Positions 1 to 8,872 of a DNA stretch of 64,000 nucleotides are shown here, in pieces. The stretch comes from Qaidamihabitans albus (GTDB taxonomy: Bacteria; Actinomycetota; Actinomycetes; Mycobacteriales; Pseudonocardiaceae), in assembly GCF_016464705.1 (NCBI RefSeq), contig NZ_JAEHOB010000001.1:186001-250000 (forward strand), given 5' to 3'. The notes below the pieces were generated by a model. That model was not told the origin of the DNA, searched no databases, and saw only the letters and a program-made list of their open reading frames with translations. The translations under genes were made by a program, and so were the position numbers. Every line of letters begins with the position of its first letter. Positions within the stretch are counted from its first letter, which is position 1.

Positions 1-506
1 CTCGGCTCGCGCAGGCCGTAGTCGTACTCCGGCGCGGCGAGCAGTGGCTCGTACCGCGCGGCGAGTTCGGGGTTGTGCCGCAGTGCCGGGATCGCCGAGT
101 AGGTCATCGAGATGGGGCAGATGTGGCCGGCCTCGACCTGGCCCCACACGTAGAACTTGGCCGCGCGTGCGACGTGTGCGCCCGGCCGTTGCTGGCGCCA
201 CGGCGCCGCGTGCAGCCCGTGCGACACGGCGACGTCCATCAGGTCGTGCCAGTGCGGGTGGAACTCGACCTCGTCGATCCGGTGGCCGAAGCGGTCGTGG
301 GTGCGCAGCTTCGGCGGGTTCTCGTTGACCAGCCTGCCCCACTCCTGCACGCGCTCGCTGCCAGCGAGCGTGCCGAGCCCGTGCAACTCCTCCTCGGCCC
401 AGCCCGCGTCCTCGCGGCGCAGTCCCGCGAGCAGCGCCGGGTCGTTGGCGACGTCGTGACCGGTCAGCGGCGGTGCCTGGTTGGTGACCTCATGGGTGGG
501 TGGCAT
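1..506 (-). CDS. aidB: AidB-family acyl-CoA dehydrogenase homologue (5' part, runs off left edge)
   Basis: Translating the minus strand from the ATG at 506 gives about 168 residues with no stop before the window edge. The pattern matches the N-terminal part of AidB: an early TNQAPPL stretch, GWAEEEL, NENPPKLRTHDRFG, DEVEFHPHWHDLM, then FYVWGQVEAGHICPISMTYS. AidB is the flavin-dependent, DNA-binding acyl-CoA dehydrogenase relative linked to the alkylation response in E. coli. The gene overlaps the 3' end of the upstream TetR gene by 17 bp, so the two are probably one transcript. The FAD and C-terminal domains lie outside the window. The family assignment is strong, but a role in alkylation damage is inherited from the family. 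Confidence 0.85.
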   Translation of the reverse strand, partial: MPPTHEVTNQAPPLTGHDVANDPALLAGLRREDAGWAEEELHGLGTLAGSERVQEWGRLVNENPPKLRTHDRFGHRIDEVEFHPHWHDLMDVAVSHGLHAAPWRQQRPGAHVARAAKFYVWGQVEAGHICPISMTYSAIPALRHNPELAARYEPLLAAPEYDYGLREP

Positions 507-1095
507 CAGGGGCTCCTAGGGCGCGCAGGGTGAAGGTGCACAGTTCGGTCACGGCGGTGGCGTTGCCCGAGGTGAGCGGGCCGATCATGACCTCGGCGAT
601 CGCACCGACGATCGCCGCGGCGGTGATGTCGGCGTCCTGCGGGGGCAGCACGCCCGCGCCGACGCCCGCGCGGACGTGGCGGGCGACGATGTCGCGGAAG
701 GCGCGCCGGAACACCAGCCGCTCCTGCTCCACCGGCGCGTCGACGGGTTCGGCGAGCAGTGCGTAGGCGAGCCGGGGTGCCTTCAGGGCGCGACCGGCGA
801 AGGTCTCGACGACCGCGACGACACGCTCGGTCACGGCGCCGGAGCTCGCCGATGCCCGCTCGACCGCGGCTACCTCGCGGGTCACGACGAGGCGGAACAG
901 CTCGGCGACCAGCTCGGCCTTTCCGGGGAAGTGGCGGTAGACGCTGCCGGTGGCGACCCCGGCCTGCGCGGCGACGGCGGCCATCGAGCAGCCCGCGTAG
1001 CCGCGCTCGGCGAGCAGCTCGATCGCGGCGTCGAGGATCGTGGCCCGCTGGGAGTCCATCCGGGCCTGCACCTTGGGGGTGCGCCGGTACGCCAT
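490..1095 (-). CDS. TetR-family transcriptional regulator
   Basis: 201 residues. The N-terminal helix-turn-helix spans about residues 15-60 (ILDAAIELLAERGYAG, then AAVAAQAGVATGSVYRHFPGK), typical of TetR. The C-terminal ligand domain is generic. The ATG at 1095 is followed 6 bp upstream by a perfect inverted repeat (1101-1123), the likely operator for autoregulation. The gene overlaps the start of aidB downstream by 17 bp, so it probably controls itself and aidB. The ligand cannot be told from sequence. Confidence 0.9.
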   Translation of the reverse strand: MAYRRTPKVQARMDSQRATILDAAIELLAERGYAGCSMAAVAAQAGVATGSVYRHFPGKAELVAELFRLVVTREVAAVERASASSGAVTERVVAVVETFAGRALKAPRLAYALLAEPVDAPVEQERLVFRRAFRDIVARHVRAGVGAGVLPPQDADITAAAIVGAIAEVMIGPLTSGNATAVTELCTFTLRALGAPDATHP

Positions 1096-1100
1096 ACCAA

Positions 1101-1123
1101 GAAGTGAAGCACTGATTCACTTC
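1101..1123. promoter_or_regulatory. Perfect inverted repeat, probable TetR operator
   Basis: GAAGTGAA-N7-TTCACTTC, 8-bp perfect arms, lies immediately upstream of the TetR start (ATG at 1095) and 12 bp from the end of the IclR gene. Size and position suit a TetR dimer site controlling the tetR-aidB transcript. Binding itself is inferred. Confidence 0.65.
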
Positions 1124-1135
1124 TTCACGCAAGGG

Positions 1136-1906
1136 TCAGCTCAGGATTCGCTCCCTGGCGCTGCGGAGCGCCTCGACGATCACCTCCTCCCTGGCGGCAT
1201 CCAGTCGCACGGTCGGGATCGAACAGCTCAGCGCCTCGTTCGGCGGGTCGGCGAACTCCAGCGCAACCGCGAAGCAGCGCAGCCCCAGCGTCGACTCCTG
1301 GTTGTCGATCGCGTGGCCGCGTCCGGCGATCTCCCCCAGTTCGGCACGGAAGGCCGCGCGGTCGGTGATCGTGTGCTCGGTGCGCGCGGGCAGCGCGCCG
1401 GGCAGGAGCGCGTCCACCTCCGTCCATTCGCGACCGGCGAGAATCGCCTTGCCCAGCCCCGTCGCCCAGCACGGCAGCCTGCGCCCCGGCTTGGACACCA
1501 CGGCCAGCGAATGCCGGGAAAGGCACGTCGCGAGGTAGACGATCTCGTGACCGTCCAGCCTGGCCAGGTGGATCGTCTCGCCCAGTTGCCCGGAAAGGTC
1601 GTTCATCACCGGCTGGGCTCGCTGGACGACGTCGTCGTGCTCCACGTAGGCGGCGCCGGCGCGTAACGCCCGGATACCCGGGCGGAACCCGGATCCGGAG
1701 CTGTCGGTCTCGACCCAGCCCGTCTGGACCAGGGTCACGAGCAGGGCGTAGGCGCTCGCTCGCGGGATGCCCATGTCGCGGGTGACGTCCCGGAGTGTTC
1801 TCGGCGACGCCGCGGCGCTCAGGTACTCCAGCAGAGCGATGGTGCGCTCCGCGGATTTCACGCTTCGTACACCTCTGCTGTCCAGCGGTTTCGCCGTTTC
1901 GGTCAC
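1136..1906 (-). CDS. IclR-family transcriptional regulator
   Basis: 256 residues. The N-terminal winged helix covers about 15-75 (VKSAERTIALLEYLS, then RDVTRDMGIPRASAYALL). The C-terminal IclR effector domain includes ETIHLARLDG, the GLGKAILA segment and the GHAIDNQES/GLRCFAVAL stretch. It is transcribed divergently from kdgD with a 99-bp shared regulatory region, so control of the kdgD-dehydrogenase-ABC operon is the natural inference. IclR proteins commonly respond to small organic acids in aromatic and sugar-acid catabolism, which fits. Confidence 0.9.
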   Translation of the reverse strand: MTETAKPLDSRGVRSVKSAERTIALLEYLSAAASPRTLRDVTRDMGIPRASAYALLVTLVQTGWVETDSSGSGFRPGIRALRAGAAYVEHDDVVQRAQPVMNDLSGQLGETIHLARLDGHEIVYLATCLSRHSLAVVSKPGRRLPCWATGLGKAILAGREWTEVDALLPGALPARTEHTITDRAAFRAELGEIAGRGHAIDNQESTLGLRCFAVALEFADPPNEALSCSIPTVRLDAAREEVIVEALRSARERILS

Positions 1907-1944
1907 CGGATTCTCTCCGCTCGGGGCTTGACTGCCTCATCGCC

Positions 1945-1994
1945 GACGTCTTTACTGCCGTCTACAAGGATAGATGACGTCTTCACATGTAGAC
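1945..1994. promoter_or_regulatory. Divergent iclR/kdgD control region with direct and inverted repeats
   Basis: Two copies of GACGTCTTYAC lie at 1945-1955 and 1976-1986, 31 bp apart (about three helical turns). A 7-bp inverted repeat GTCTACA/TGTAGAC lies at 1960-1966 and 1988-1994. The ribosome binding site AAGAGG follows at 1995-2000, before the kdgD ATG at 2006. Binding by the IclR protein is inferred from position. Confidence 0.5.
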
Positions 1995-2005
1995 AAGAGG
2001 TACTA

Positions 2006-2938
2006 ATGGCGCTCGCTCATCCGCAGTTGACCAGCTCACTCGACGGCCTCCTCGGCTTTCCCGTAACGCCGTTCCGGAAGACCGGTGAGCTGGATTTGCC
2101 GCGGTTCGAGACCCACCTCGCCGAAATGCTCGAAGCCAAGCCGGCCGCGTTGTTCGTGGCCTGCGGAACGGGTGAGTTCGCCTCCCTCACGCTCACCGAG
2201 CACCGTGAGCTGCTGCGGGTCGCCGTCGCCAACGTCGACGGCGCCGTGCCCGTACTGGCCGGTGCCGGTGGCGGAACGCAGGTGGCGCTCGAGTTCACCC
2301 GCTCGGCCGAGAAGGCCGGCGCGGACGGCGTGCTCGTCCTGCCCCCGTATCTCCAGGTCGGCCCGCCCGAGGGCCTGGTCGAGCACTACCGGCAGATCGC
2401 CGCGGCCACCGGCCTCGGGGTGATCGCCTACCAGCGCGCCACCGCGGTCTTCACGCCCGAGTCGGTGTGCGAGCTCGCGGAGATCGACGGTGTGGTCGGG
2501 CTGAAGGACGGGCACGGCGACGTCGAGCTGCTGCAGCGCATCCACACCGTGACGGGCGGGCGGCTGCTCATGCTCAACGGGATGCCGACCGCCGAGACGT
2601 TCGCCAAGGCGTTCCGGGCGATCGGCGTACGTGCGTACTCGTCCGCGACGCTGTCGTTCGCGCCGGCGATCGCCCGCGCTTTCCATGACGCGTTCGAGCG
2701 CGGGGACGACGATATGCAGCAGGCGTTGCTCCGTGAGTTCTACGTGCCGCTCACGCAACTGCGGCACACCACGAACGGCTACGCCGTGGCGCTCGTGAAG
2801 GCGGGGCTCGACATCCAGGGTCGCTCCGCCGGGCCGGTCCGACCGCCGCTGCGGGACGTCTCACCGGAGCACCGGGCGGAGCTGGCGCGCATCATCGAGC
2901 GCGGTCACGCCGTCCTCGACGCCGGGCCGGCCAAATGA
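2006..2938 (+). CDS. kdgD: 5-dehydro-4-deoxyglucarate dehydratase
   Basis: 310 residues, DHDPS/NAL aldolase superfamily. The Schiff-base lysine is K167 (GVVGLKDGHGD), the catalytic tyrosine Y142 lies in the AYQRATAVF stretch typical of KdgD, and the GTGEFASL turn is near 54-61. The enzyme dehydrates and decarboxylates 5-keto-4-deoxy-D-glucarate to 2-oxoglutarate semialdehyde. A longer frame opens upstream, but the ATG at 2006 has an AAGAGG ribosome site and sets the usual length. Its stop overlaps the next gene by 4 bp (ATGA), and that gene encodes the enzyme for its product. A related deaminase of hydroxyproline catabolism is a less likely alternative. Confidence 0.9.
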   Translation: MALAHPQLTSSLDGLLGFPVTPFRKTGELDLPRFETHLAEMLEAKPAALFVACGTGEFASLTLTEHRELLRVAVANVDGAVPVLAGAGGGTQVALEFTRSAEKAGADGVLVLPPYLQVGPPEGLVEHYRQIAAATGLGVIAYQRATAVFTPESVCELAEIDGVVGLKDGHGDVELLQRIHTVTGGRLLMLNGMPTAETFAKAFRAIGVRAYSSATLSFAPAIARAFHDAFERGDDDMQQALLREFYVPLTQLRHTTNGYAVALVKAGLDIQGRSAGPVRPPLRDVSPEHRAELARIIERGHAVLDAGPAK

Positions 2939-4473
2939 GCGCGGCCAGCGGAACCGGCTTCCTCGCCGGAGCGCCGCATCGTGGCGCCGGTGAATCCTTC
3001 CGGGCGGTGGACCCGGGCACCGGAAGCCCGACCGGCCCGGAGTTCACGTCCTGGACGAGCGCCGAAGTGAACGAGGCGGCGGCGCAGGCCCGCACGGCCT
3101 TCGAGGCCAACCGGGAGCTGCCCGAGCGCTGGCAGGCGGGTCTCCTCCGCGATCTCGCGGCCCGGCTCGGTGCCGAGCGGGACGCCATCGTCGAGACCGC
3201 GCGGGCGGAGACCGGCATCAGCGTGGCGCGCCTCGACGGCGAGCTGACCCGCACCCGCAACCAGCTGTCCGGCTTCGCGGACGTGGTGGAGGGCGACGGG
3301 TTCGGCGAGCCGGTGCACGACCCGGCCGACGCCTCGGCGACGCCGCCGAGGCCGGACCTGCGGCGGATGCTCGTGCCGGTCGGGCCCGTCGCCGTGTTCG
3401 GCGCCTCCAACTTTCCACTCGCCTTCAGCGTCGCCGGTGGCGACACGGCCTCCGCACTGGCGGCCGGCGCTCCGGTGCTCGTCAAGGGCCACCCCTCACA
3501 TCCGGGCACCAGTGAGGTCGTCGGCGCCTGCGTGGCCGAGGCGGTCGCCGCGTGCGGCGCGCATCCCGGCACGTTCGCGCTCGTACAGGGTGCGGGCACC
3601 GAGCCCGGCTCGGCGCTGGTCACCGCGCCGGAAGTGCGCGCCGTCGGGTTCACCGGCTCCTACGCGGGCGGGCGCGCGCTCACGGCGCTGGCGGCCGGGC
3701 GTCCCGAGCCGATCCCCGTCTTCGCCGAGATGGGCAGCCTCAACCCGGTCTTCGTGACCACGGCCGCCACCGGAGCGCGCCTGGACGCCGTCGCCGAGGG
3801 CTTCGTCGCCTCGATGACCCTCGGTGCGGGGCAGCTGTGCACCAAGCCCGGCATCGTGTTCACCACGGCAGGCAGGGAGTTCGCCACCAGGGCGGCGGCC
3901 CTGCTCGCCGAGAGCGAGCCGGGACCGCTGCTCAACCGCGCCACGCTCGACGCCTTCGAGTCGGGCATCCGCATCCCCGCGGCCGAGGTCGTCACCACCG
4001 CCGGGCCACGTACGGGACCGGGCCTGAGGACCGCTCCAGTACTCGCGCTCGCGCGGCTGGCGGACCTGCGCCGCGAACCGGCACTGCTGGAGGAGCACTT
4101 CGGGCCCTTCGCCGTCGTGGTCGACGTCGACTCCGACGACGACTTCCTCGATGCCGCCCGGCTGCTGCCCGGCTCGCTCACCGCGACCGTCCACTCCGAA
4201 CCCGAGGACCACGAGCGGCTGCGCCCCCTCGTCACGGAGCTCGTGGAACGCGCAGGCCGCTTGGTGCACAACGGTTTTCCCACCGGAGTCAGCGTCTCCG
4301 GCGCGCAGACGCACGGCGGGCCGTTCCCGGCGACGTCGGACAGTGCCCACACCTCCGTCGGGTGGACGGCAATCCGGCGATTCCAGCGCCCGGTCACCTT
4401 CCAGGACCTCCCCGAGCCGCTTCTGCCGCCGGTCCTGCGAACCACGACGTCCGTAGAGAAGGAGGAACAATGA
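2935..4473 (+). CDS. 2-oxoglutarate semialdehyde (2,5-dioxovalerate) dehydrogenase
   Basis: 512 residues, aldehyde dehydrogenase superfamily. The N-terminal layout (FRAVDPGTG, WTSAEVNEAAAQA, PVGPVAVFGASNFPLAFS) and length match the KGSADH branch that acts with KdgD. The general base is E265 (FAEMGSLNP) and the nucleophile C302 (GQLCTKPGIVF). It oxidises 2-oxoglutarate semialdehyde to 2-oxoglutarate with NAD(P)+. ATGA overlaps at both ends tie it translationally to kdgD and to the ABC binding protein. Confidence 0.9.
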   Translation: MSAASGTGFLAGAPHRGAGESFRAVDPGTGSPTGPEFTSWTSAEVNEAAAQARTAFEANRELPERWQAGLLRDLAARLGAERDAIVETARAETGISVARLDGELTRTRNQLSGFADVVEGDGFGEPVHDPADASATPPRPDLRRMLVPVGPVAVFGASNFPLAFSVAGGDTASALAAGAPVLVKGHPSHPGTSEVVGACVAEAVAACGAHPGTFALVQGAGTEPGSALVTAPEVRAVGFTGSYAGGRALTALAAGRPEPIPVFAEMGSLNPVFVTTAATGARLDAVAEGFVASMTLGAGQLCTKPGIVFTTAGREFATRAAALLAESEPGPLLNRATLDAFESGIRIPAAEVVTTAGPRTGPGLRTAPVLALARLADLRREPALLEEHFGPFAVVVDVDSDDDFLDAARLLPGSLTATVHSEPEDHERLRPLVTELVERAGRLVHNGFPTGVSVSGAQTHGGPFPATSDSAHTSVGWTAIRRFQRPVTFQDLPEPLLPPVLRTTTSVEKEEQ

Positions 4474-6035
4474 CGTCCCCTTTCCGTCCCACGTCCAGCG
4501 CCCGGTTCCGGGCACCGAGAGCCACCGTGCTGGTGGCCGCGGGCGCCGTCCTGCTCACCGGTGCCTGCTCGGTGGGCGGTTCCACGGCCGACGCACCCGG
4601 TGACGAGGTGCGCATCGCACTGCCCGAGGAACCGCCCACGCTCGAGCCGTGTGACGCCTCGCTGACCGCGACCGGCCGGGTGACCCGCTCGAACATCACC
4701 GAGCCGCTCACCGAACGCGAGCCGACGACCGGTGAGCTGGGACCGAAGCTCGCCACCGAATGGGAGCAGACCGCACCCACCTCTTGGACGTTCACGCTGC
4801 GCGAGGGAGTCTCGTTCCACGACGGTTCGGCGTTCACCGCCGAGGACGCCGCGTTCTCGATCGACCGCACGGTCTCCTCCGACATCGGCTGCAACGTCGA
4901 CGGCTATGTCTTCGGCGACAGCGAGCTCACGACGAACGTCGTGAACGACACCACTCTCGAGGTCGCCACGGCCGAGTCGGACCCGATCCTTCCGTTGCGC
5001 CTTTCCTTCGTGGAGATCGTGCCGGCCGAGACGGACGCGGAGGCCAAGGTGCGCGAGCCGTCCGGCACCGGGCCGTACCGGATCGAGACGTGGGACCAGG
5101 GCGTGAGCCTGCGGCTCGCCCGGTTCGACGACTACTGGGGCACCGCGCCCCCGTTCGCGGCCGCCCGCTACGTCTGGCGTGGGGAGGGCAGCATCCGCGC
5201 CGCGATGGTGACCAGCGGTGAGGCGGACGTGGCCGTGGGACTCGCGCCCGCGGACGGCGCCGGTGACCGTGCCGTCGAGTACCCGAACAACGAGACGTCC
5301 TACCTGCGTATCGACGCCACCAAGGCACCGCTGGACGACATCCGCGTGCGCCGGGCGATCAACTACGCGCTGGACAAGGAGGGGCTGGTCGCGTCCGTGT
5401 TCTCCGGGCTCGGCGAGCCCGCGGCGCAGGTCGTCCCGGAAGGCGTCACCGGCCACAACCCGGACATCGAACCCTGGCCGTACGACATGGCCAAGGCCAA
5501 GGAACTGATCCAGCAGGCCAGGGCCGACGGCGTTGCGGTCGACACCGCGATCACGATCATCGGCCGCAACGGCATCTACCCGAAGGCTGCCGAGGCGATG
5601 GAGGTCGCACAGAACTCGCTGCTCGAGGCGGGGCTGAAGGTCGACATCCAGATGCTCGACGTCAACGCCTGGATGGAGTACCTGCTGCGGCCGTTCCCGT
5701 CCGACGCCGGACCGACCCTGCTGCAGGCACAGCACGGCAACCAGGCCGGTGACGCCGCTTTCACGATGGGCCAGATCTACGGCAGCGAGGGTGCGCAGAG
5801 CAGCTACGGCACGCCCGATCTCGACCGGCTGATCGAGCAGGCGGAGCTGGCGTCCGGCCCGGACCGGCAGGAGAAGTTCACCGAGGCACTGGCGTACCAG
5901 AACGACGAGGTCGTCCGCGACGCCGTGCTGGCGCACATGACCGGGATCATCGCGCTGTCGCCGCAGGTGACGTACGAGCCGAACTCCGCGACCAACGACG
6001 AGATGCGCCTGGCCGAGATGCGCCCGGCGAACTGA
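4470..6035 (+). CDS. ABC transporter substrate-binding lipoprotein (peptide/nickel SBP family 5)
   Basis: 521 residues. A basic N-terminus and hydrophobic segment end in lipobox LTGAC with Cys33, so the protein is lipid-anchored outside the membrane. The SBP_bac_5 pattern follows: PTLEPCDAS, LTEREPTTGELGPKLATEWE, then TSWTFTLREGVSFHDGSAFTAED, the family signature. The ATG at 4470 overlaps the dehydrogenase stop, with GGAGG just upstream. Family 5 binds peptides, but also sugars, opines and acids. The operon position suggests a sugar-acid or related substrate. That is inference. Confidence 0.9.
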   Translation: MTSPFRPTSSARFRAPRATVLVAAGAVLLTGACSVGGSTADAPGDEVRIALPEEPPTLEPCDASLTATGRVTRSNITEPLTEREPTTGELGPKLATEWEQTAPTSWTFTLREGVSFHDGSAFTAEDAAFSIDRTVSSDIGCNVDGYVFGDSELTTNVVNDTTLEVATAESDPILPLRLSFVEIVPAETDAEAKVREPSGTGPYRIETWDQGVSLRLARFDDYWGTAPPFAAARYVWRGEGSIRAAMVTSGEADVAVGLAPADGAGDRAVEYPNNETSYLRIDATKAPLDDIRVRRAINYALDKEGLVASVFSGLGEPAAQVVPEGVTGHNPDIEPWPYDMAKAKELIQQARADGVAVDTAITIIGRNGIYPKAAEAMEVAQNSLLEAGLKVDIQMLDVNAWMEYLLRPFPSDAGPTLLQAQHGNQAGDAAFTMGQIYGSEGAQSSYGTPDLDRLIEQAELASGPDRQEKFTEALAYQNDEVVRDAVLAHMTGIIALSPQVTYEPNSATNDEMRLAEMRPAN

Positions 6036-6042
6036 GGCGGTC

Positions 6043-6969
6043 ATGCTCACGTTCCTGCGGCGCCGGATCGTCTCCAGCGCCATCCCACTGCTCGTCGTGA
6101 TCCTGGGCGTGTTCTTCCTGGCCCGGCTCACCGGGAACCCGGCGAACCTCTACCTGCCGCTGTCCGCGACGCCGGAGATGCGGGCGGAGTTCGCCGCCCG
6201 CAACGGGTTCGACCAGCCGATCATCGTGCAGTTCGGCGACTACCTCGCCCAGTTGTCGCGGCTGGACTTCGGGGAGTCGCTGCGCACCGCGCAGCCCGCG
6301 GCGGAAGCCGTGCTGCAGGCGTTCCCGGCCACCCTGCAACTGGCCGGGGTGACGATGCTGCTGGCCGTCGTGGGCGCGGTGGTGGTCGGCAGCCTCGCGG
6401 CCTACCGGCCCAACTCGGCGGCCGACCGTGGGGCGAGCTTCCTTTCGGCGACGGCGGCGAGCGTGCCGGACTTCTGGTTCGCGATCATGGGCGTGCTGCT
6501 CTTCTCGGTGACGCTGGGCTGGCTGCCCACCTCGGGAACGGTCGGTGCCGCCGCGTGGGTGCTCCCGGTGGCCACGCTGCTGATCCGGCCGTTCGGGGTG
6601 CTGGTCCAGGTGGTGCGCGGCGCGATGGTGTCCGCCCTCTCGGCGCCCTACATCAAGGTGGCCCGCAGCAAGGGCGCCGGTGACCAGCGCGTCATCTTCG
6701 GCCACGCGCTGCGCAACGCCGCGGCACCCGCGCTGACGGTGGCCGGCGACCTCGCGGTCGGGTTGCTCAACGGGGCGGTGGTGGTCGAGACGATCTTCGG
6801 CTGGCCGGGCATCGGCAAGCTCATGATCGACTCGATCCTGCAGCGGGACTTCGCCGTCCTCCAGGCGGCCGTGCTGCTCACCGCATTGACGATCTTCGCG
6901 CTGAACATCCTCATCGACGTCTGCTACGCGCTGCTGGACGCGCGGGTACGGCAAGGAGTCGCGGCATGA
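6043..6969 (+). CDS. ABC transporter permease, DppB type
   Basis: 308 residues with about six membrane helices. It has the DppB/OppB N-terminus (FLRRRIVSSAIPLLVVILGVFF), an extracytoplasmic segment with LDFGESLRTAQP, and the cytoplasmic EAA loop (VARSKGAGDQRVIFGHALRNAAAP). It starts 7 bp after the binding-protein stop and overlaps the next permease by 4 bp. It forms the translocation channel with the DppC partner. Confidence 0.92.
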   Translation: MLTFLRRRIVSSAIPLLVVILGVFFLARLTGNPANLYLPLSATPEMRAEFAARNGFDQPIIVQFGDYLAQLSRLDFGESLRTAQPAAEAVLQAFPATLQLAGVTMLLAVVGAVVVGSLAAYRPNSAADRGASFLSATAASVPDFWFAIMGVLLFSVTLGWLPTSGTVGAAAWVLPVATLLIRPFGVLVQVVRGAMVSALSAPYIKVARSKGAGDQRVIFGHALRNAAAPALTVAGDLAVGLLNGAVVVETIFGWPGIGKLMIDSILQRDFAVLQAAVLLTALTIFALNILIDVCYALLDARVRQGVAA

Positions 6970-7898
6970 CGAACAGTCCGACAACGCCACCGGGCAAGGT
7001 CTCGATGCTCTCGCTGCTCGCCAGGGACCGGGTCGCGAGCACCGCCGCCGTGGTGCTGGTGCTCATCGGCGCCTGCGCCGTGGTGGGGCCGATGCTGCTC
7101 GGGGACCTCGCGGTGGAACAGAACCTGCGGGCGGTCAACCTGCCTCCGTTCAGCATCGGCGCGGGATGGGAGTTCGTGCTCGGCAGCGACTCGCTCGGCC
7201 GCAGCGTCGCCGCCCGGCTCGTCGTCGCCGCGGGCACGACGATGTCCGTGGCGGTGCCTGCCGTCCTGCTGTCACTGACGGTCGGCTCGATCTGGGGCAT
7301 GTGGGCCGGATTCCATCGCGGCCGGCGGGAGAGCGTGTCGATGCGGATCGCCGACGTGATCCTCAGCTTCCCTTCGCTGCTGCTCGCGGTGGTGGTGCTC
7401 TACGTGTTCACGCCGAGCGTCGCGAACATCATCGCGGTACTCGCCGTCGCACGCATTCCCATCTACCTGCGGACGGCACGTGCGGAGTCGGCGGAGCTGC
7501 AGAGCAGGCTGTTCGTGGACGCGGCGCGGACCTTCGGCACGGGGAGCTGGGCGACGATCCGGCGGCACGTCTTCCCCACGGTGCTGCCCACCCTGCTCAC
7601 CGTGGCCGCCGTGGACTTCTGCTTCGTGATGCTCACCGAGTCGTCGCTGAGCTTCCTGGGCATCGGCATCCAGCCCCCGGACATGTCGTGGGGCCTGATG
7701 GTGGCGCAGGGCAGGCAGGAGCTGCAGACCGCGTGGTGGATCGCGGTGTTCCCGGGCCTGGCGATCATCGGCACCACCGTGTCGGCCGCGATGCTCGCGG
7801 CGTGGGCCAGGATGGCAGGCGACCCGGGACAGCGTTGGCGGCTCACGCTGCCACGCCGCGGGCGCGGGAAGATCACCGCGAGGAAGGGAGTCGCATGA
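6966..7898 (+). CDS. ABC transporter permease, DppC type
   Basis: 310 residues, second channel subunit. It has an N-terminal helix, then the DppC hallmark near 75-85 (FVLGSDSLGRSVAARL), several helices, and the EAA loop (DAARTFGTGSWATIRRHVFP) followed by SLSFLGIGIQPPDMSWG. ATGA overlaps the preceding permease and the following ATPase. Confidence 0.92.
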   Translation: MTNSPTTPPGKVSMLSLLARDRVASTAAVVLVLIGACAVVGPMLLGDLAVEQNLRAVNLPPFSIGAGWEFVLGSDSLGRSVAARLVVAAGTTMSVAVPAVLLSLTVGSIWGMWAGFHRGRRESVSMRIADVILSFPSLLLAVVVLYVFTPSVANIIAVLAVARIPIYLRTARAESAELQSRLFVDAARTFGTGSWATIRRHVFPTVLPTLLTVAAVDFCFVMLTESSLSFLGIGIQPPDMSWGLMVAQGRQELQTAWWIAVFPGLAIIGTTVSAAMLAAWARMAGDPGQRWRLTLPRRGRGKITARKGVA

Positions 7899-8872
7899 CC
7901 GCGACGATGGAGGTCGACGGCCTCTCGGTGGACATCCGCACTCCGGGCGGCACGATCAGGGCCGTGCGGGGGATGAGCTTCGCCGTCCACTCCGGACAGA
8001 CGCTCGCGCTGCTCGGCGAGTCCGGCTGCGGCAAGAGCATGACCGCGCACGCCGTGGCCGGGCTGCTCGGACCCGTGGCGGACGTCGCGGGCGGCGAGGT
8101 CCGCCTCGACGGTGTCGACGTGCTCCGGCTGGACCCGGCGGCCCGGCGCAGGCTCGCGGGTCCGGGGCTGGCGATCGTCTTCCAGGACGCGCTGACCGCG
8201 CTGAACCCGGTGTATCCGGTCGGAACGCAGCTAGCGGAACCGTTTCGGATCCACGAGAAGCTGTCGCGGCGGGCGGCCAGGGCCAAGGCCGTCGAGCTGA
8301 TGGAACGAGTCGGCATCCCGGAGCCGCGGTCGCGGGCAGGCGCCTACCCGCACCAGTTCTCCGGTGGGATGCGGCAGCGGCTGCTGATCGCGATGGCGGT
8401 GGCGCTGCGGCCCGCGGTGCTGCTGGCCGACGAGCCGACAACGGCACTCGACGTGACGGTGCAGGCGCAGATCATGGAGCTGCTCGCCGAGCTGCGCGCG
8501 GAGCAGCGGATGGCGCTGGTGCTCATCACGCACGACCTCGCCGTGGTGGCCGAGCAGGCCGACCACGTCGCCGTGATGTACGCGGGCTCGGTGGTGGAGA
8601 CCGGTCCGGTGGCCGAGGTCTTCCGCGCGCCACGGCATCCCTACACGCGGGGACTGCTGGACTCCGTGCCGTCCGGTGCCGAGCGGGGCGGCAGGCTGCG
8701 CTCGATCGAGGGCAGCCCGCCTGAGCTGGCGTCGTTGCCGGCGGGCTGCGCGTTCCGCGAGCGCTGCCCGCTGGCGCGGGAGCGGTGCGCCACCGAGCGG
8801 CCCCCGCTGGTGGAGACCGGCACCGGCCGCGCGTCGTCCTGCCACTACTGGAAGGAGCTCGCCGATGCCTGA
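7895..8872 (+). CDS. ABC transporter ATP-binding protein, DppD type
   Basis: 325 residues. Walker A GESGCGKS near 38-45, Q-loop VFQDALTALNP, ABC signature FSGGMRQR, Walker B VLLADEPTTALD and switch His in LVLITHDLAVV. The C-terminal oligopeptide-transporter extension carries Cys residues (GCAFRERCPLARERC), as usual for OppD/DppD. The ATG at 7895 overlaps the permease stop and the gene overlaps the next ATPase by 8 bp. Confidence 0.93.
   Translation: MTATMEVDGLSVDIRTPGGTIRAVRGMSFAVHSGQTLALLGESGCGKSMTAHAVAGLLGPVADVAGGEVRLDGVDVLRLDPAARRRLAGPGLAIVFQDALTALNPVYPVGTQLAEPFRIHEKLSRRAARAKAVELMERVGIPEPRSRAGAYPHQFSGGMRQRLLIAMAVALRPAVLLADEPTTALDVTVQAQIMELLAELRAEQRMALVLITHDLAVVAEQADHVAVMYAGSVVETGPVAEVFRAPRHPYTRGLLDSVPSGAERGGRLRSIEGSPPELASLPAGCAFRERCPLARERCATERPPLVETGTGRASSCHYWKELADA

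Noticed and set aside
3552-4470. Long basic Arg-rich frame in another phase of the aldehyde dehydrogenase gene, fused to the binding protein
   Set aside because: Arg/Ala/Gly bias is typical of a shadow frame in high-GC DNA; the true genes are the dehydrogenase and the binding protein starting at 4470.
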